Of a stretch of 64,000 nt of DNA, positions 16,551-26,594 are shown piece by piece. Under the pieces are notes generated by a model that did not search any database, was not told the DNA's origin, and worked only from the letters and a program-made list of their open reading frames with translations. The first letter of the stretch is position 1; the number at the start of each line of letters is the position of its first letter. A program made the position numbers and the translations under genes. The DNA comes from Streptomyces sp. SID8352. GTDB lineage: Bacteria; Actinomycetota; Actinomycetes; Streptomycetales; Streptomycetaceae. The stretch lies in assembly GCF_009862265.1 (NCBI RefSeq), contig NZ_WWGX01000022.1, forward strand, positions 343,551 to 407,550. Direction: 5' to 3'.

Positions 16551-17876
16551 GTGATCTCCCGAATCGATCTGCGCGGCGCCGCCCTCCCCGAGGGCGCGGC
16601 CCTGCGCGACCTGCTGCCCCGAGCCGACTTCGACGTCTCGGCCGCCCTGGAGAAGGTGCGTCCGATCTGCGAGGCCGTGCATCATCGTGGCGACGCGGCG
16701 CTGATCGACTTCGCCGAGCGGTTCGACGGGGTCACCCTGGAGAGCGTCCGGGTCCCGGCCGCCGCGCTGGCACGCGCGCTGGAGGAGCTGGATCCGGCCG
16801 TTCGCGCGGCCCTGGAGGAGTCCATCCGCCGCGCCCGCGTCGTCCACCGCGCCCAGCGCCGCACCACCCGCGCCACCCAGGTCGTGCCCGGCGGCACCGT
16901 CACCGAGAAGTGGGTGCCGGTCCAGCGGGTCGGCCTCTACGCGCCCGGCGGCCGCTCGGTCTACCCCTCGTCCGTGATCATGAACGCGGTGCCCGCCCAG
17001 GAGGCCGGCGTCGGCTCGATCGCGCTGGCCTCGCCCGCCCAGGCCGAGTTCGGCGGGCTGCCGCACCCGACCATCCTCGCCGCCTGCGCCCTGCTCGGCG
17101 TCGACGAGGTCTACGCGGCCGGCGGCGCCACCGCCGTCGCGATGTTCGCGCACGGCACCGAGTCCTGCCCGCCGGTCAACATGGTCACCGGCCCCGGCAA
17201 CATCTGGGTCGCCGCCGCCAAGCGCCACTTCGCCGGCCGCATCGGCATCGACGCCGAGGCCGGGCCGACCGAGATCGCCGTCCTCGCCGACGCCGGCGCC
17301 GACCCGGTGCACGTCGCCGCCGACCTGATCAGCCAGGCCGAGCACGACCCGCTGGCCGCCGCCGTCCTGGTCACCGACTCGGCCGCGCTCGCGGAGGCCG
17401 TCGAGAAGGAGCTGGCGGCCCAGACCGCGGTCGCCAAGCACCTGGACGACCGGATCGCCCCCGCGCTCGCCGGCCGCCAGTCCGCCGTCGTCCTGGTCGA
17501 CGGCATCGAGGAGGGGCTGCGCGTCGTCGACGCCTACGGCGCCGAGCACCTGGAGATCCAGACCGCCGACGCCGCCGCCGTCGCGGACCGCGTCCACAAC
17601 GCCGGGGCGATCTTCGTCGGCCCCTGGGCGCCGGTCTCCCTCGGCGACTACGCGGCCGGGTCCAACCACGTCCTGCCCACCGGTGGCTGCGCCTGCCACT
17701 CCTCGGGCCTGTCCGTGCAGTCCTTCCTGCGCGGCATCCACGTCGTCGACTACACGCGCGACGCCCTGGCCGAGGTCGCGCACCACGTGGTGACGCTGGC
17801 GGAGGCGGAAGACCTGCCCGCGCACGGCGCGGCGATCAAGGCACGGTTCGAGTGGAAGGTCCCGGCAAGCAAGTGA
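16551..17876 (+). CDS. hisD: histidinol dehydrogenase
   Basis: A 441-aa enzyme catalysing the last two steps of histidine synthesis (L-histidinol to L-histidine, NAD-dependent, zinc enzyme). It shows the family landmarks [15 protein letters not shown] (about 129-143), [14 protein letters not shown] (about 211-224), [10 protein letters not shown] (about 239-248), the zinc-region [10 protein letters not shown] (about 261-270), the catalytic Glu-His pair in YGAEHLEIQ and the C-terminal [20 protein letters not shown] at 16551 was chosen because ISRIDLRG starts the conserved region. First gene of the his operon; its stop overlaps the hisC start (GTGA). Confidence 0.97.
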   Translation: MISRIDLRGAALPEGAALRDLLPRADFDVSAALEKVRPICEAVHHRGDAALIDFAERFDGVTLESVRVPAAALARALEELDPAVRAALEESIRRARVVHRAQRRTTRATQVVPGGTVTEKWVPVQRVGLYAPGGRSVYPSSVIMNAVPAQEAGVGSIALASPAQAEFGGLPHPTILAACALLGVDEVYAAGGATAVAMFAHGTESCPPVNMVTGPGNIWVAAAKRHFAGRIGIDAEAGPTEIAVLADAGADPVHVAADLISQAEHDPLAAAVLVTDSAALAEAVEKELAAQTAVAKHLDDRIAPALAGRQSAVVLVDGIEEGLRVVDAYGAEHLEIQTADAAAVADRVHNAGAIFVGPWAPVSLGDYAAGSNHVLPTGGCACHSSGLSVQSFLRGIHVVDYTRDALAEVAHHVVTLAEAEDLPAHGAAIKARFEWKVPASK

Positions 17877-18988
17877 CGTTCGGCATCGACGATCTGCCCG
17901 TACGGGACGAACTGCGCGGCCAGTCCCCCTACGGCGCGCCCCAGTTGGACGTGCCCGTACGGCTGAACACCAACGAGAACCCCTACCCGCTGCCCGAGGC
18001 GCTGGTCGAGCGGATCACCGAGCGGGTCCGCGAGGCCGCCCGCCACCTCAACCGCTACCCGGACCGGGACGCCGTCGAGCTGCGCACCGCGCTCGCCGCC
18101 TACCTGACGCGCACCACGGGCCACCCCGTGGGCCCGGGCGACGTCTGGGCGGCCAACGGCTCCAACGAGATCATCCAGCAGCTGCTGCAGACCTTCGGCG
18201 GGCCCGGCCGCACCGCGATCGGCTTCGAGCCCTCGTACTCCATGCACGCCCTCATCGCGCGCGGCACCGGCACCGGATGGATCTCCGGACCGCGCAACGA
18301 GGACTTCACCATCGACCTGGACGCCGCCGTGCGCGCCATCACCGAGCACCGCCCGGACGTCGTCTTCGTCACCAGCCCCAACAACCCCACCGGCAACGCC
18401 GTACCGGCCGCCACCGTCCTCGCCCTGCACGACGCCGCGCAGGCCGTGAAGCCGACGATGGTCGTGGTGGACGAGGCGTACATCGAGTTCAGCCACGGCG
18501 CCTCGCTGCTGCCGCTGCTGGCGGACCGGCCGCACCTGGTCGTCTCCCGCACGATGTCGAAGGCGTTCGGCGCCGCGGGCCTGCGGCTCGGCTACCTCGC
18601 CGCGCACCCGGCCGTCGTCGACGCCGTCCAGCTCGTACGGCTGCCCTACCACCTGTCCGCCGTCACCCAGGCGACCGCGCTGGCCGCCCTGGAACACACG
18701 GACGACCTGCTCACCTACGTCGAGCAGCTCAAGTCCGAGCGGGACCGGCTGGTGGCCGAACTGCGCGCCATCGGCTACGAGGTGACCGAGTCCGACGCGA
18801 ACTTCGTCCAGTTCGGGCGGTTCGAGGACACCCGTGCCGCCTGGCGCGGCATCCTCGACCGGGGCGTCCTGGTCCGGGACAACGGCGTACCGGGATGGCT
18901 GCGGGTGACCGCGGGCACCCCGGCGGAGAACGACGCGTTCCTGGACGCGGTCCGTGAGTTGAAGAAAGAACAGGAGCAAGGCGCATGA
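17873..18988 (+). CDS. hisC: histidinol-phosphate aminotransferase
   Basis: A 371-aa PLP-dependent aminotransferase (fold type I) converting imidazole-acetol phosphate plus glutamate to histidinol phosphate. Motifs: [14 protein letters not shown] near the N-terminus, [32 protein letters not shown], and [17 protein letters not shown] containing the PLP lysine. GTG at 17873 overlaps the hisD stop by 4 bp, with GGAAGG 12 nt upstream inside hisD. The last codons overlap the hisB ATG (18985), continuing the coupled arrangement. Confidence 0.97.
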   Translation: MTFGIDDLPVRDELRGQSPYGAPQLDVPVRLNTNENPYPLPEALVERITERVREAARHLNRYPDRDAVELRTALAAYLTRTTGHPVGPGDVWAANGSNEIIQQLLQTFGGPGRTAIGFEPSYSMHALIARGTGTGWISGPRNEDFTIDLDAAVRAITEHRPDVVFVTSPNNPTGNAVPAATVLALHDAAQAVKPTMVVVDEAYIEFSHGASLLPLLADRPHLVVSRTMSKAFGAAGLRLGYLAAHPAVVDAVQLVRLPYHLSAVTQATALAALEHTDDLLTYVEQLKSERDRLVAELRAIGYEVTESDANFVQFGRFEDTRAAWRGILDRGVLVRDNGVPGWLRVTAGTPAENDAFLDAVRELKKEQEQGA

Positions 18989-19578
18989 GCCGCGTCGGGC
19001 GCGTGGAGCGCACCACCAAGGAGACCTCGGTCCTCGTCGAGATCGACCTGGACGGCACCGGGAAGACGGACATCGCCACCGGTGTCGGCTTCTACGACCA
19101 CATGCTCGACCAGATCGGCCGGCACGGTCTGTTCGACCTGACCGTGAAGACCGACGGCGACCTGCACATCGACTCCCACCACACCATCGAGGACACCGCC
19201 CTCGCGCTGGGCGCCGCCTTCCGGCAGGCCCTCGGCGACAAGGTGGGCATCTACCGCTTCGGCAACTGCACGGTGCCGCTGGACGAGTCCCTCGCCCAGG
19301 TGACCGTCGACCTCTCCGGCCGCCCCTACCTCGTGCACACCGAGCCCGAGGGCATGGCGCCGATGATCGGCGCCTACGACACCACCATGACCCGGCACAT
19401 ACTGGAGTCCTTCGTCGCCCAGGCTCAGGTCGCGATCCACGTGCACGTGCCCTACGGGCGCAACGCGCACCACATCGTGGAGTGCCAGTTCAAGGCCCTG
19501 GCCCGGGCCCTGCGCTACGCCTCGGAGCGCGACCCCCGCGCCGCCGGAATCCTGCCGTCCACGAAGGGCGCCCTGTAG
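18985..19578 (+). CDS. hisB: imidazoleglycerol-phosphate dehydratase
   Basis: A 197-aa monofunctional IGPD, lacking the N-terminal phosphatase domain of the enterobacterial HisB fusion. The His-rich Mn-binding motifs are [21 protein letters not shown] and the second half [11 protein letters not shown]. It dehydrates imidazoleglycerol phosphate to imidazole-acetol phosphate. ATGA overlap with hisC; an AGGAGCAAGGC ribosome binding site lies in the hisC 3' end. Confidence 0.97.
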   Translation: MSRVGRVERTTKETSVLVEIDLDGTGKTDIATGVGFYDHMLDQIGRHGLFDLTVKTDGDLHIDSHHTIEDTALALGAAFRQALGDKVGIYRFGNCTVPLDESLAQVTVDLSGRPYLVHTEPEGMAPMIGAYDTTMTRHILESFVAQAQVAIHVHVPYGRNAHHIVECQFKALARALRYASERDPRAAGILPSTKGAL

Positions 19579-19581
19579 ACC

Positions 19582-19746
19582 ATGAGCGGTACCGCCACCG
19601 TCCTGATCGTCGTCGGACTGTTCTTCCTCGGCGGCATCATCTCCTTCGTCAAGCAGAAGATGCCCACCAGCCTCATCGTGCTGCTCTCCATCGGCGCCGC
19701 GATGTGCCTCGTCTCGGGCGTGATGCGCCTGGAGGTGTGGAATTGA
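19582..19746 (+). CDS. 54-aa two-helix membrane protein within the his operon
   Basis: ATG at 19582 is 3 nt after the hisB stop; the frame ends with TGA at 19744-19746. The product has two predicted transmembrane helices, [18 protein letters not shown] (about residues 5-22) and [17 protein letters not shown] (about 30-46), joined by a short basic turn VKQKMPT. Its stop codon overlaps the TTG start of hisH (TTGA), and GGAGGT inside its 3' end is the hisH ribosome binding site, so it is physically built into the operon and must be translated for normal coupling. I recall similar short genes at this place in other streptomycetes. Function unknown; no link to histidine chemistry can be read from the sequence. 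Confidence 0.8.
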   Translation: MSGTATVLIVVGLFFLGGIISFVKQKMPTSLIVLLSIGAAMCLVSGVMRLEVWN

Positions 19747-20387
19747 GCCCCGCCGCCAAGCGGGTCGTCGTCTTCGACTACGGCTTCGGCAACGTGCGCT
19801 CCGCCGAACGGGCCCTGGCGCGCGCGGGAGCCGAGGTCGAGATCACCCGTGACTTCGACGCGGCGATGAACGCCGACGGCCTGCTGGTGCCGGGCGTCGG
19901 CGCCTTCGCCGCGTGCATGGAGGGCCTGCGGGCCGCGCGCGGCGACTGGATCGTCGACCGCCGCCTCTCCGGCGGCCGCCCGGTCATGGGCATCTGCGTC
20001 GGCATGCAGATCCTGTTCGCCCGCGGCATCGAGCACGGCGTCGAGGCCGACGGCCTGGACGAGTGGCCCGGCACCGTCGCCCCGCTGCGCGCCCCGGTCG
20101 TGCCCCACATGGGCTGGAACACCGTCGAGGCCGCCCCCGGCTCCCAGCTCTTCGCCGGGCTGGACGCCGGTGCCCGGTACTACTTCGTGCACTCCTACGC
20201 CGTCCACGAGTGGACCCTCCAGCCGCGCGACCCCGCCTTCACCGCGCCCAGGGTGAGCTGGTCCACCCACGGCGAACCGTTCGTGGCCGCCGTCGAGAAC
20301 GGCGCGCTGTGGGCCACCCAGTTCCACCCCGAGAAGTCCGGCGACGCCGGAGCCCAGCTCCTCACCAACTGGATCGAGACCCTGTAG
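19743..20387 (+). CDS. hisH: imidazole glycerol phosphate synthase, glutaminase subunit
   Basis: A 214-aa class-I glutamine amidotransferase. The start is a TTG at 19743, chosen because GGAGGT sits 6 nt upstream and the conserved [13 protein letters not shown] follows directly. The catalytic triad is visible: Cys in GICVGMQ, His and Glu in FHPEKS. It produces ammonia for HisF, encoded three genes downstream (hisF 21587), and the two form the HisHF heterodimer. The next start (priA ATG at 20388) follows the stop with no gap. Confidence 0.97.
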   Translation: MSPAAKRVVVFDYGFGNVRSAERALARAGAEVEITRDFDAAMNADGLLVPGVGAFAACMEGLRAARGDWIVDRRLSGGRPVMGICVGMQILFARGIEHGVEADGLDEWPGTVAPLRAPVVPHMGWNTVEAAPGSQLFAGLDAGARYYFVHSYAVHEWTLQPRDPAFTAPRVSWSTHGEPFVAAVENGALWATQFHPEKSGDAGAQLLTNWIETL

Positions 20388-21113
20388 ATGAGCACGCTCG
20401 AACTCCTTCCCGCCGTCGACGTCCGCGACGGGCAGGCCGTCCGCCTCGTGCACGGCGAGTCCGGCACCGAGACCTCCTACGGCGCCCCCCTGGACGCGGC
20501 CCTCGCCTGGCAGCGCTCCGGCGCCGAGTGGCTGCACCTGGTCGACCTGGACGCCGCCTTCGGCACCGGTGACAACCGCGAGCTGATCGCCGAGGTCACC
20601 AAGGTCATGGACATCAAGGTCGAGCTGTCCGGAGGCATCCGCGACGACGACACCCTGGCCGCCGCCCTCGCCACCGGCTGCACCCGCGTCAACCTCGGCA
20701 CCGCCGCCCTGGAGACCCCCGAGTGGGTCGCCAGGGTCATCGCCGAGTACGGCGACCGGATCGCCGTCGGCCTCGACGTGCGCGGCACCACCCTGCGCGG
20801 GCGCGGCTGGACCCGCGACGGCGGCGACCTCTACGAGACGCTGGCCCGCCTCGACGGTGAGGGCTGCGCCCGGTACGTCGTCACCGACATCGCCAAGGAC
20901 GGCACCCTCCTGGGGCCCAACCTGGAGCTGCTGAGGAACGTCTGCGCGGCCACCGACCGCCCGGTCGTCGCCTCCGGCGGCGTCTCCTCGCTGGACGACC
21001 TGCGCGCGCTCACCGGGCTCGTCCCGCTGGGTGTCGAGGGCGCCATCGTCGGGAAGGCCCTCTACGCGAAGGCGTTCACCCTGGAAGAGGCCCTGGAGGC
21101 AGTGTCGTCATGA
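20388..21113 (+). CDS. priA: phosphoribosyl isomerase A, bifunctional HisA/TrpF
   Basis: A 241-aa (beta-alpha)8 barrel. It has the HisA signature [16 protein letters not shown] with the catalytic Asp near residue 11, phosphate-binding SGGIRDD and SGGVSS loops, and [14 protein letters not shown] with the second catalytic Asp near 171-175. In Streptomyces and Mycobacterium this protein (PriA) performs both the HisA reaction (ProFAR isomerase) and the TrpF reaction (PRA isomerase) because trpF is missing; no trpF is seen among the trp genes here. It directly abuts hisH and overlaps the ridA-like gene by 4 bp. Confidence 0.95.
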   Translation: MSTLELLPAVDVRDGQAVRLVHGESGTETSYGAPLDAALAWQRSGAEWLHLVDLDAAFGTGDNRELIAEVTKVMDIKVELSGGIRDDDTLAAALATGCTRVNLGTAALETPEWVARVIAEYGDRIAVGLDVRGTTLRGRGWTRDGGDLYETLARLDGEGCARYVVTDIAKDGTLLGPNLELLRNVCAATDRPVVASGGVSSLDDLRALTGLVPLGVEGAIVGKALYAKAFTLEEALEAVSS

Positions 21114-21541
21114 CGTCCGGCGTACGGCGCGTGCACAGCGGAAGTCCCTGGGAGGAGTCCTTCGGCTGCGCGCGGGCCGTCGCGGCGGGCGACCGGGTCG
21201 TCGTCGGCGGCACCACCGCCTTCCGGGACGGGGTGCTGCACGGCGAGGGCGACCCCTACGAGCAGGCCGGGGCGGCCTTCGCCGCCGCCCTGGACGCGAT
21301 CGGGGAGTTCGGGCTCGGCATCGGGTCCGTGATCCTCACCCGCGTCCACCTGGCCCACGCGCGCGACGTCGACGCGGTGGGCCGGGCCCACCGGGAGCTG
21401 TTCGGCTCCGTGCGCCCGGCCGCGACCTTCCTGGTCGTGGAGGGCTTCGTCGACTCCCGCATCCTGGTCTCGGTGGAACTGGAGGCCTACGCGGGAGGGA
21501 CCGCGCCGCCCGGCGCGGAGGGCCCCGCGCGGGCCCGGTAG
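21110..21541 (+). CDS. RidA/YjgF family protein
   Basis: A 143-aa member of the RidA (YjgF/YER057c/UK114) family: [44 protein letters not shown]-type central strand, [11 protein letters not shown] and a final SVELEAYA. RidA proteins hydrolyse reactive enamine/imine intermediates made by PLP enzymes; whether this divergent member keeps the deaminase Arg is not certain. It overlaps priA (ATGA) and lies 45 bp before hisF, so it is part of the his transcript. Confidence 0.9.
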   Translation: MTSGVRRVHSGSPWEESFGCARAVAAGDRVVVGGTTAFRDGVLHGEGDPYEQAGAAFAAALDAIGEFGLGIGSVILTRVHLAHARDVDAVGRAHRELFGSVRPAATFLVVEGFVDSRILVSVELEAYAGGTAPPGAEGPARAR

Positions 21542-21586
21542 CAGCGGTAACAGCACAGCACGAGGCACTAGAGGAGCCGTGGATTC

Positions 21587-22342
21587 ATGACCCTGGCGGT
21601 CCGAGTCATCCCCTGCCTGGACGTGGACGGCGGCCGGGTCGTCAAGGGCGTCAACTTCCAGAACCTGCGCGACGCGGGCGACCCCGTCGAGATGGCCAAG
21701 GTGTACGACGCCGAGGGCGCCGACGAGCTGACGTTCCTGGACATCACCGCCTCGTCCGGCGACCGCGAGACGACCTACGACGTGGTGCGCCGCACCGCCG
21801 AGCAGGTGTTCATCCCGCTGACCGTCGGCGGCGGGGTGCGCACCGCGGACGACGTCGACCGGCTGCTGCGGGCCGGCGCCGACAAGGTGGGCGTCAACAC
21901 CGCGGCCATCGCCCGGCCCGAGCTGATCCGCGAGATCGCGGAGCGCTTCGGCCGCCAGGTGCTGGTCCTGTCCGTGGACGCCCGCCGCACCCCCTCCGGC
22001 GGCTTCGAGGTCACCACCCACGGCGGACGGCGCGGCACCGGCACCGACGCGGTCGAGTGGGCGCACCGGGCGGCGGAGCTGGGCGCGGGGGAGATCCTGC
22101 TCAACTCGATGGACGCGGACGGCACCAAGGACGGCTACGACCTGGAGATGATCGCGGCGGTCCGCCGCCATGTCTCCGTCCCCGTCATCGCCTCCGGCGG
22201 CGCGGGGCGGCTCGCGGACTTCTCCCCGGCCGTCGGGGCGGGCGCGGACGCGGTGCTGGCCGCCTCCGTCTTCCACTTCGGGGACCTGCGCATCGGCGAG
22301 GTCAAGGACGCCCTGCGGTCGGCGGGCCACCCGGTCCGCTAG
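21587..22342 (+). CDS. hisF: imidazole glycerol phosphate synthase, cyclase subunit
   Basis: A 251-aa (beta-alpha)8 barrel with the HisF motifs [19 protein letters not shown] (catalytic Asp near residue 11), [17 protein letters not shown] and [15 protein letters not shown] (second catalytic Asp, about 131). It closes the imidazole ring using ammonia from HisH and releases AICAR. ATG at 21587 has a GAGGAG ribosome binding site 10 nt upstream. Last gene of the his operon. A 328-bp spacer follows. Confidence 0.97.
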   Translation: MTLAVRVIPCLDVDGGRVVKGVNFQNLRDAGDPVEMAKVYDAEGADELTFLDITASSGDRETTYDVVRRTAEQVFIPLTVGGGVRTADDVDRLLRAGADKVGVNTAAIARPELIREIAERFGRQVLVLSVDARRTPSGGFEVTTHGGRRGTGTDAVEWAHRAAELGAGEILLNSMDADGTKDGYDLEMIAAVRRHVSVPVIASGGAGRLADFSPAVGAGADAVLAASVFHFGDLRIGEVKDALRSAGHPVR

Positions 22343-22670
22343 GCGCCGTCCGGCAGTCGCCGTCGTCGCCCGCGGGGCGGCCGCGCGGCGTCGGGAGCCT
22401 GCGCTCGGCGCGCATGGTCCCGGGCCCTCGCCGGGCGTACCCGGGGCAGGCGCGGCGCGAGTGCGTGCGGAGCGTCGTGCGGCGGACGGGGGCCGTCGGA
22501 CGGGCGCCGGACCCTCCCGGGCGCCCGGGACCGGTCGCTCCTGCGCCGGGCACCCGGTCCCGGCCACCGCACGGGCGGCCCGGACCCCCGGCCGTGTTCC
22601 GGCCCGGGACGGCCCGGCCCGCAGGGGGAGCGCCGCCGGCGCGCGCGGCGGCGTCCGGGGCGCGGCGGCC
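22343..22670. other. 328-bp spacer between convergent hisF and the TIGR03085-type gene
   Basis: No gene is supportable. It is GC-rich with several short inverted repeats (for example GGGACCGG near 22528 with CCGGTCCC near 22555) that could terminate transcription from either side; none is a clean intrinsic terminator. Confidence 0.5.
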
Positions 22671-23306
22671 TCAGAGGCCGAGCTGTTTCGCCTCGTGCAG
22701 CCGGGTGATCGCGTCCTCGTCGCCGTCCAGCGCCACCTTCGCCGCGTCCTGCCGCCCGAAGGCGAACATCAGCAGCTCGGAGGGCTCGCCCGTGACCGTC
22801 ACCACCGGCGTGCCCCGGTGGGCCACCACCGTCCGCCCGTCCGGACGGCGCAGCACCAGCCCCGTCGGGGCGTCCCGGGCCACCAGCCGGGCGGTGCGCT
22901 CCAGCCGGGCCCACAGGGCGTCCTGGAACACCGGGTCCAGCTCGCGCGACGACCACTCCGGCTGCGCCCGGCGGACGTCCTCGGCGTGCACGTAGAACTC
23001 CACCGTGTTCGCCGCCTCGTCGACCTGTTTCAGCGTGAACGGCGAGAACTTCGGCGGCCCGGAGCGGATCAGGCCGATCAGCTCCTCGTACGGCTTCTCC
23101 CCGTACTCCCGGGACACCTTCTCCAGCCGGCCCGCCAGCGGCTTGATCAGCACGCCCCCGGCGGCGTCCGGCCGCCGCTCGCGCACCACGACGTGCGCCG
23201 CCAGATCCCGCGTCACCCACCCCTCGCACAGGGTGGGGGCGTCCGGACCGGCGGTCTCCAGCAGGTCGGCCAGCAGCAGCCGCTCACGCTTGGCGAATGT
23301 CGACAT
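22671..23306 (-). CDS. TIGR03085-type protein of the DinB/maleylpyruvate isomerase superfamily
   Basis: A 211-aa protein starting at ATG 23306. It has the typical N-terminus of this actinobacterial family: [45 protein letters not shown], with the conserved His in AAHVV, then [17 protein letters not shown] with two further conserved polar residues, forming the metal-binding four-helix bundle found in mycothiol-dependent enzymes. Members are uncharacterised; some relatives use mycothiol as cofactor. It is divergent from hisI and separates hisI from the his operon. Confidence 0.85.
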   Translation of the reverse strand: MSTFAKRERLLLADLLETAGPDAPTLCEGWVTRDLAAHVVVRERRPDAAGGVLIKPLAGRLEKVSREYGEKPYEELIGLIRSGPPKFSPFTLKQVDEAANTVEFYVHAEDVRRAQPEWSSRELDPVFQDALWARLERTARLVARDAPTGLVLRRPDGRTVVAHRGTPVVTVTGEPSELLMFAFGRQDAAKVALDGDEDAITRLHEAKQLGL

Positions 23307-23375
23307 GCCGTCAGCCTACGGCCGCGCCCCCGGTCCGCCCACCGGACACGGCCGGGACCGGCCTCCCGCGCGCGG

Positions 23376-23387
23376 CACAATGGACGC
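23376..23387 (+). promoter_or_regulatory. -10 box of a probable leaderless hisI promoter
   Basis: CACAAT (23376-23381) lies 6 nt before the ATG at 23388, with no Shine-Dalgarno sequence in between. Confidence 0.4.
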
Positions 23388-23789
23388 ATGACCAGCAGCC
23401 CGCCCCGGGGGCCCAGCCCGCTCGCCCCGGAGATCGCCGCCCGCCTCAAGCGCAGCCCCGACGGACTCCTCCCGGCCATCGCCCAGCAGTACGACACCGG
23501 GGAGGTGCTGATGCTCGGCTGGATGGACGACGAGGCGCTGCACCGCACCCTGACCACCGGCCGCTGCACCTACTGGTCCCGCAGCCGCGGCGAGTACTGG
23601 GTCAAGGGGGACACCTCCGGACACGTCCAGCGGGTCAGGTCCGTCGCCCTGGACTGCGACGCCGACACCGTCCTCGTCAAGGTCGACCAGACCGGCGCCG
23701 CCTGCCACACCGGGGCCCGCACCTGCTTCGACGCCGATGTGCTCCTCGGCGACGGAACGGGTGGCGACGCGCCCGTGGCGGATCAGTAG
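23388..23789 (+). CDS. hisI: phosphoribosyl-AMP cyclohydrolase
   Basis: A 133-aa monofunctional enzyme, without the HisE domain found in many HisIE fusions. Motifs include [51 protein letters not shown] and the Cys-rich [12 protein letters not shown] that binds zinc. It opens the adenine ring of PR-AMP in histidine synthesis. It stands outside the his operon, 1.05 kb away, directly before trpE; its TAG stop codon forms part of the putative trpE -10 box. Confidence 0.96.
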   Translation: MTSSPPRGPSPLAPEIAARLKRSPDGLLPAIAQQYDTGEVLMLGWMDDEALHRTLTTGRCTYWSRSRGEYWVKGDTSGHVQRVRSVALDCDADTVLVKVDQTGAACHTGARTCFDADVLLGDGTGGDAPVADQ

Positions 23790-23800
23790 GGTCTGCGGCC
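23787..23800 (+). promoter_or_regulatory. -10 box of a probable leaderless trpE promoter overlapping the hisI stop
   Basis: TAGGGT at 23787-23792 (the first three bases are the hisI stop codon), then 8 nt, then the trpE ATG at 23801. There is no ribosome binding site and no room for a leader-peptide attenuator between this box and the gene. Confidence 0.55.
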
Positions 23801-25330
23801 ATGGACGTCATGGACCTCGAGACCTTCCGCAGGCTCGCCGCCGACCGCCGCGTCGTGCCGGTCACCCGCAAGCTCCTCGCCGACGGCGACACCCCGGTCG
23901 CCCTCTACCGCAAGCTCGCCGCCGAACGCCCCGGCACCTTCCTCCTGGAGTCCGCGGACGGGGGGGCCTCCCAGGAGTTCAGCACCGGGGGAGGGCGCTC
24001 CTGGTCCCGTTTCTCCTTCATCGGCGTCCGCAGCGACGCCACCCTCACCGAGCGGGACGGCCTGGCCCACTGGGAGGGCACCCCGCCGGTCGGCGTCCCC
24101 GCCGCGGGCGACCCCCTCGGCGCGCTCCGCGCCACCATCGAGGCCCTGCACACCCCCCGCGACCTCGCCGAGGACCTCGGCCTGCCGCCCTTCACCGGCG
24201 GCATGGTCGGCTACCTCGGCTACGACATCGTCCGCCGCCTGGAGAAGATCGGCCCCGGCGAGCGCGACGACCTGCGGCTGCCCGAGCTGACCATGCTGCT
24301 CACCAGCGACCTCGCCGTGATGGACCACTGGGAGGGCTCGGTCTGGCTGATCGCCAACGCGATCAACCACAACGACCTGGACACCGGCGTCGACGAGGCC
24401 TACGCGGGCGCGGTGGCCCGCCTGGACGCCATGCAGGCCGACCTCGGCCGCGCCGTGGCCCAGCCCCCGGCCGCGCTGCCCCCCTCCGAACTGCCCGAGT
24501 ACACCGCCCTCTGGGGCGGCACCGAATACCAGGCGGCCGTCGAGGACATCAAGGAGCGCATCCGCGCGGGCGAGGCCTTCCAGGTCGTCCCCTCCCAGCG
24601 GTTCGAGACGCCCTGCACCGCGAGCGCCCTCGACGTCTACCGGGTCCTGCGCGCCACCAACCCGTCCCCGTACATGTACCTGCTGCGCCTCGACGGCTTC
24701 GACATCGTCGGCTCCTCGCCCGAGGCCCTGGTCAAGGTGGAGGCCGGCCGGGCCCTGCTGCACCCCATCGCCGGCACCCGCCACCGCGGCGCCACCCCCG
24801 GGGAGGACCAGGCGCTGGCCGAGGAACTGCTCGCCGACCCCAAGGAGCGCGCCGAGCACCTGATGCTCGTCGACCTGGGCCGCAACGACCTCGGACGGGT
24901 CTGCGAGCCCGGCTCCGTCGAGGTCGTCGACTTCATGTCCGTCGAGCGGTACTCGCACGTCATGCACATCGTCTCCACGGTGACCGGGCAGGTCGCGCCC
25001 GGCCGCACCGCCTTCGACGTGCTCACCGCCTGCTTCCCGGCCGGCACCCTCTCCGGCGCCCCCAAGCCGCGCGCCCTGCAGATCATCGACGAACTCGAAC
25101 CCTCCCGCCGGGGCCTCTACGGCGGCGCCGTCGGCTACCTCGACTTCGCGGGCGACTCGGACACCGCCATCGCCATCCGCACCGCCCTGCTGCGCGACGG
25201 CACCGCCTACGTCCAGGCGGGCGCGGGCGTCGTGGCGGACTCCGACCCGGTCGCCGAGGACACCGAGTGCCGCAACAAGGCGGCGGCCGTGCTGCGCGCC
25301 GTCCACACGGCCAACCGCCTCGGCGGCTGA
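23801..25330 (+). CDS. trpE: anthranilate synthase component I
   Basis: A 509-aa chorismate-binding enzyme. N-terminal region: [30 protein letters not shown] and the Trp-feedback-type LLESADG motif; C-terminal core: [82 protein letters not shown]. It makes anthranilate from chorismate with a glutamine amidotransferase partner (TrpG), not encoded in the window. The ATG at 23801 or the one at 23810 may be used; the first fits a leaderless start. It is longer than a stand-alone chorismate-binding core and is not a TrpEG fusion. Confidence 0.96.
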   Translation: MDVMDLETFRRLAADRRVVPVTRKLLADGDTPVALYRKLAAERPGTFLLESADGGASQEFSTGGGRSWSRFSFIGVRSDATLTERDGLAHWEGTPPVGVPAAGDPLGALRATIEALHTPRDLAEDLGLPPFTGGMVGYLGYDIVRRLEKIGPGERDDLRLPELTMLLTSDLAVMDHWEGSVWLIANAINHNDLDTGVDEAYAGAVARLDAMQADLGRAVAQPPAALPPSELPEYTALWGGTEYQAAVEDIKERIRAGEAFQVVPSQRFETPCTASALDVYRVLRATNPSPYMYLLRLDGFDIVGSSPEALVKVEAGRALLHPIAGTRHRGATPGEDQALAEELLADPKERAEHLMLVDLGRNDLGRVCEPGSVEVVDFMSVERYSHVMHIVSTVTGQVAPGRTAFDVLTACFPAGTLSGAPKPRALQIIDELEPSRRGLYGGAVGYLDFAGDSDTAIAIRTALLRDGTAYVQAGAGVVADSDPVAEDTECRNKAAAVLRAVHTANRLGG

Positions 25331-25500
25331 CGGCGGCCGCCACGGCCGCCGCCGACCGTGGCGGGACGGGGGCGCGGGGGTCCTCCGTCCGGCCCGGGGC
25401 CGTGCCCGCGCGTCGCCCTGGGCGTGCGCGCGTCCCGGGTGTGGCCGGAAACCGCCGCCGGAGGCCTCCGATGGGGGACTTCTCACCCTCCGATCGTGAA

Positions 25501-25524
25501 CCCCGGGTGCCGCGGCACCCGGGG
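25501..25524. terminator. 24-bp perfect palindrome before the trp-region membrane gene
   Basis: The 24 nt at 25501-25524 are fully self-complementary (CCCCGGGTGC on one arm, GCACCCGGGG on the other, CGCG centre). It lies 170 bp after trpE and about 20 bp upstream of the next start. It may end trpE transcripts or act as an operator; no U-tract follows. Confidence 0.5.
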
Positions 25525-25544
25525 CCCGGGTGATAGTGGAGTAC

Positions 25545-26180
25545 GTGACTGCTGTTCCTCACCCCCGCACCCCCGACGCCGGTCCCGGCAGGTCCCACGG
25601 CCGCCGCAGCCTCGCCCTCGCCCTGCTGAGCGGCGCGCTCGGCGCCGCCGTCGCCCTGCTCGCCACCCGCCAGGAATGGTCCGAGGGCACCGCGACGGTG
25701 GCCGGCGGAGCCTTCCCGCTGACCGCCAGGGGGAGCGACGTCACGGGCGTCCCCGCGGCGCTCGCCATAGTCGGCCTCGCCGCGCTCGTCGCCGTCTTCG
25801 CCGTCCGCGGCGCCGGGCGCCTCGCGGTCGCCGGGCTGCTCGCGCTGTGCGGCGCGGGCACCGTCGCCGCGGCCGTCGCCGGTGCCCTGGACAGCTCCGC
25901 CCTGGACGACAAGGCGGTCCGGGCGGCGGGCGACACCTCGGCCACCGTGGACGCCCTCACCCACACCGCCTGGCCCTACGCGGCCGCCGCCGGCGGGCTC
26001 CTGCTCCTGCTCGCCGGGCTGCTCGCGCTGCGCTACGGGCGGCTGTGGCCCGCGATGTCCGGCCGCTACGAGCGCGACGGCACGCCCCGCCCGCGCCGCC
26101 GGGAGCGCCCGGTCGACCCGGACCGCCCCGAGGACCTCTGGAAGGCGCTCGACCGCGGCGAGGACCCGACCGGGGCCTGA
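25545..26180 (+). CDS. trp-region conserved membrane protein (TIGR02234/Trp_oprn_chp type)
   Basis: A 211-aa protein with four predicted transmembrane segments (about 24-42, 73-94, 98-118, 143-166) and a hydrophilic Arg/Asp-rich tail of about 45 residues. The TRQEWSEG motif between helices 1 and 2 and the position between trpE and trpC identify the actinobacterial TIGR02234 family. GTG at 25545 has GGAG 5 nt upstream; another in-frame GTG at 25530 is possible. The function is unknown. The conserved linkage to trp genes suggests transport or membrane support of tryptophan metabolism, but this is only inference. Confidence 0.85.
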   Translation: MTAVPHPRTPDAGPGRSHGRRSLALALLSGALGAAVALLATRQEWSEGTATVAGGAFPLTARGSDVTGVPAALAIVGLAALVAVFAVRGAGRLAVAGLLALCGAGTVAAAVAGALDSSALDDKAVRAAGDTSATVDALTHTAWPYAAAAGGLLLLLAGLLALRYGRLWPAMSGRYERDGTPRPRRRERPVDPDRPEDLWKALDRGEDPTGA

Positions 26181-26315
26181 CCGGCCCGTCCTTGGCACCC
26201 GTACGGGGGACGCGCCCACCGGGCGGTGGACCCCCGATCACGCCACGCCCGCCCGTGCGGGACAATGAGCGCGAGCGTCCTGCTCAGACACGTACACAGC
26301 AACGAGGAGCAAGCA

Positions 26316-26561
26316 ATGGCGGGCAGCAGCCACGGTCACACCCCGGCCGCCTGGACCGGCGTCATCATCGCCTTCATCGGTTTCTGCGTCGCGGGCATGT
26401 TCATGGTGATGGCGCAGCCCGTGGGCTTCTGGGCGGGCATCGGCGTCACCCTCGTGGGTGGTGTCGTGGGCGGCGTCATGAAGCTGATGGGCCTCGGCCA
26501 GCCGAAGCACGTCGACCCCTCGCGCAGCATCGCCGAGAGCCGCGCCGCGGCCGGCGCCTGA
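26316..26561 (+). CDS. HGxxPAAW-type small membrane protein (81 aa)
   Basis: ATG at 26316 follows a GAGGAGC ribosome binding site. The N-terminus [12 protein letters not shown] carries the HGxxPAAW signature. Two transmembrane helices follow ([18 protein letters not shown] and [18 protein letters not shown]), then a short cytoplasmic tail [14 protein letters not shown]. Members are widespread in actinobacteria next to trp genes and have no assigned function. A large palindrome (26595-26632) lies 34 bp after the stop. Confidence 0.85.
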   Translation: MAGSSHGHTPAAWTGVIIAFIGFCVAGMFMVMAQPVGFWAGIGVTLVGGVVGGVMKLMGLGQPKHVDPSRSIAESRAAAGA

Positions 26562-26594
26562 GGGCGGGCGCCGCACGACGGCGGAACGCCTCCA

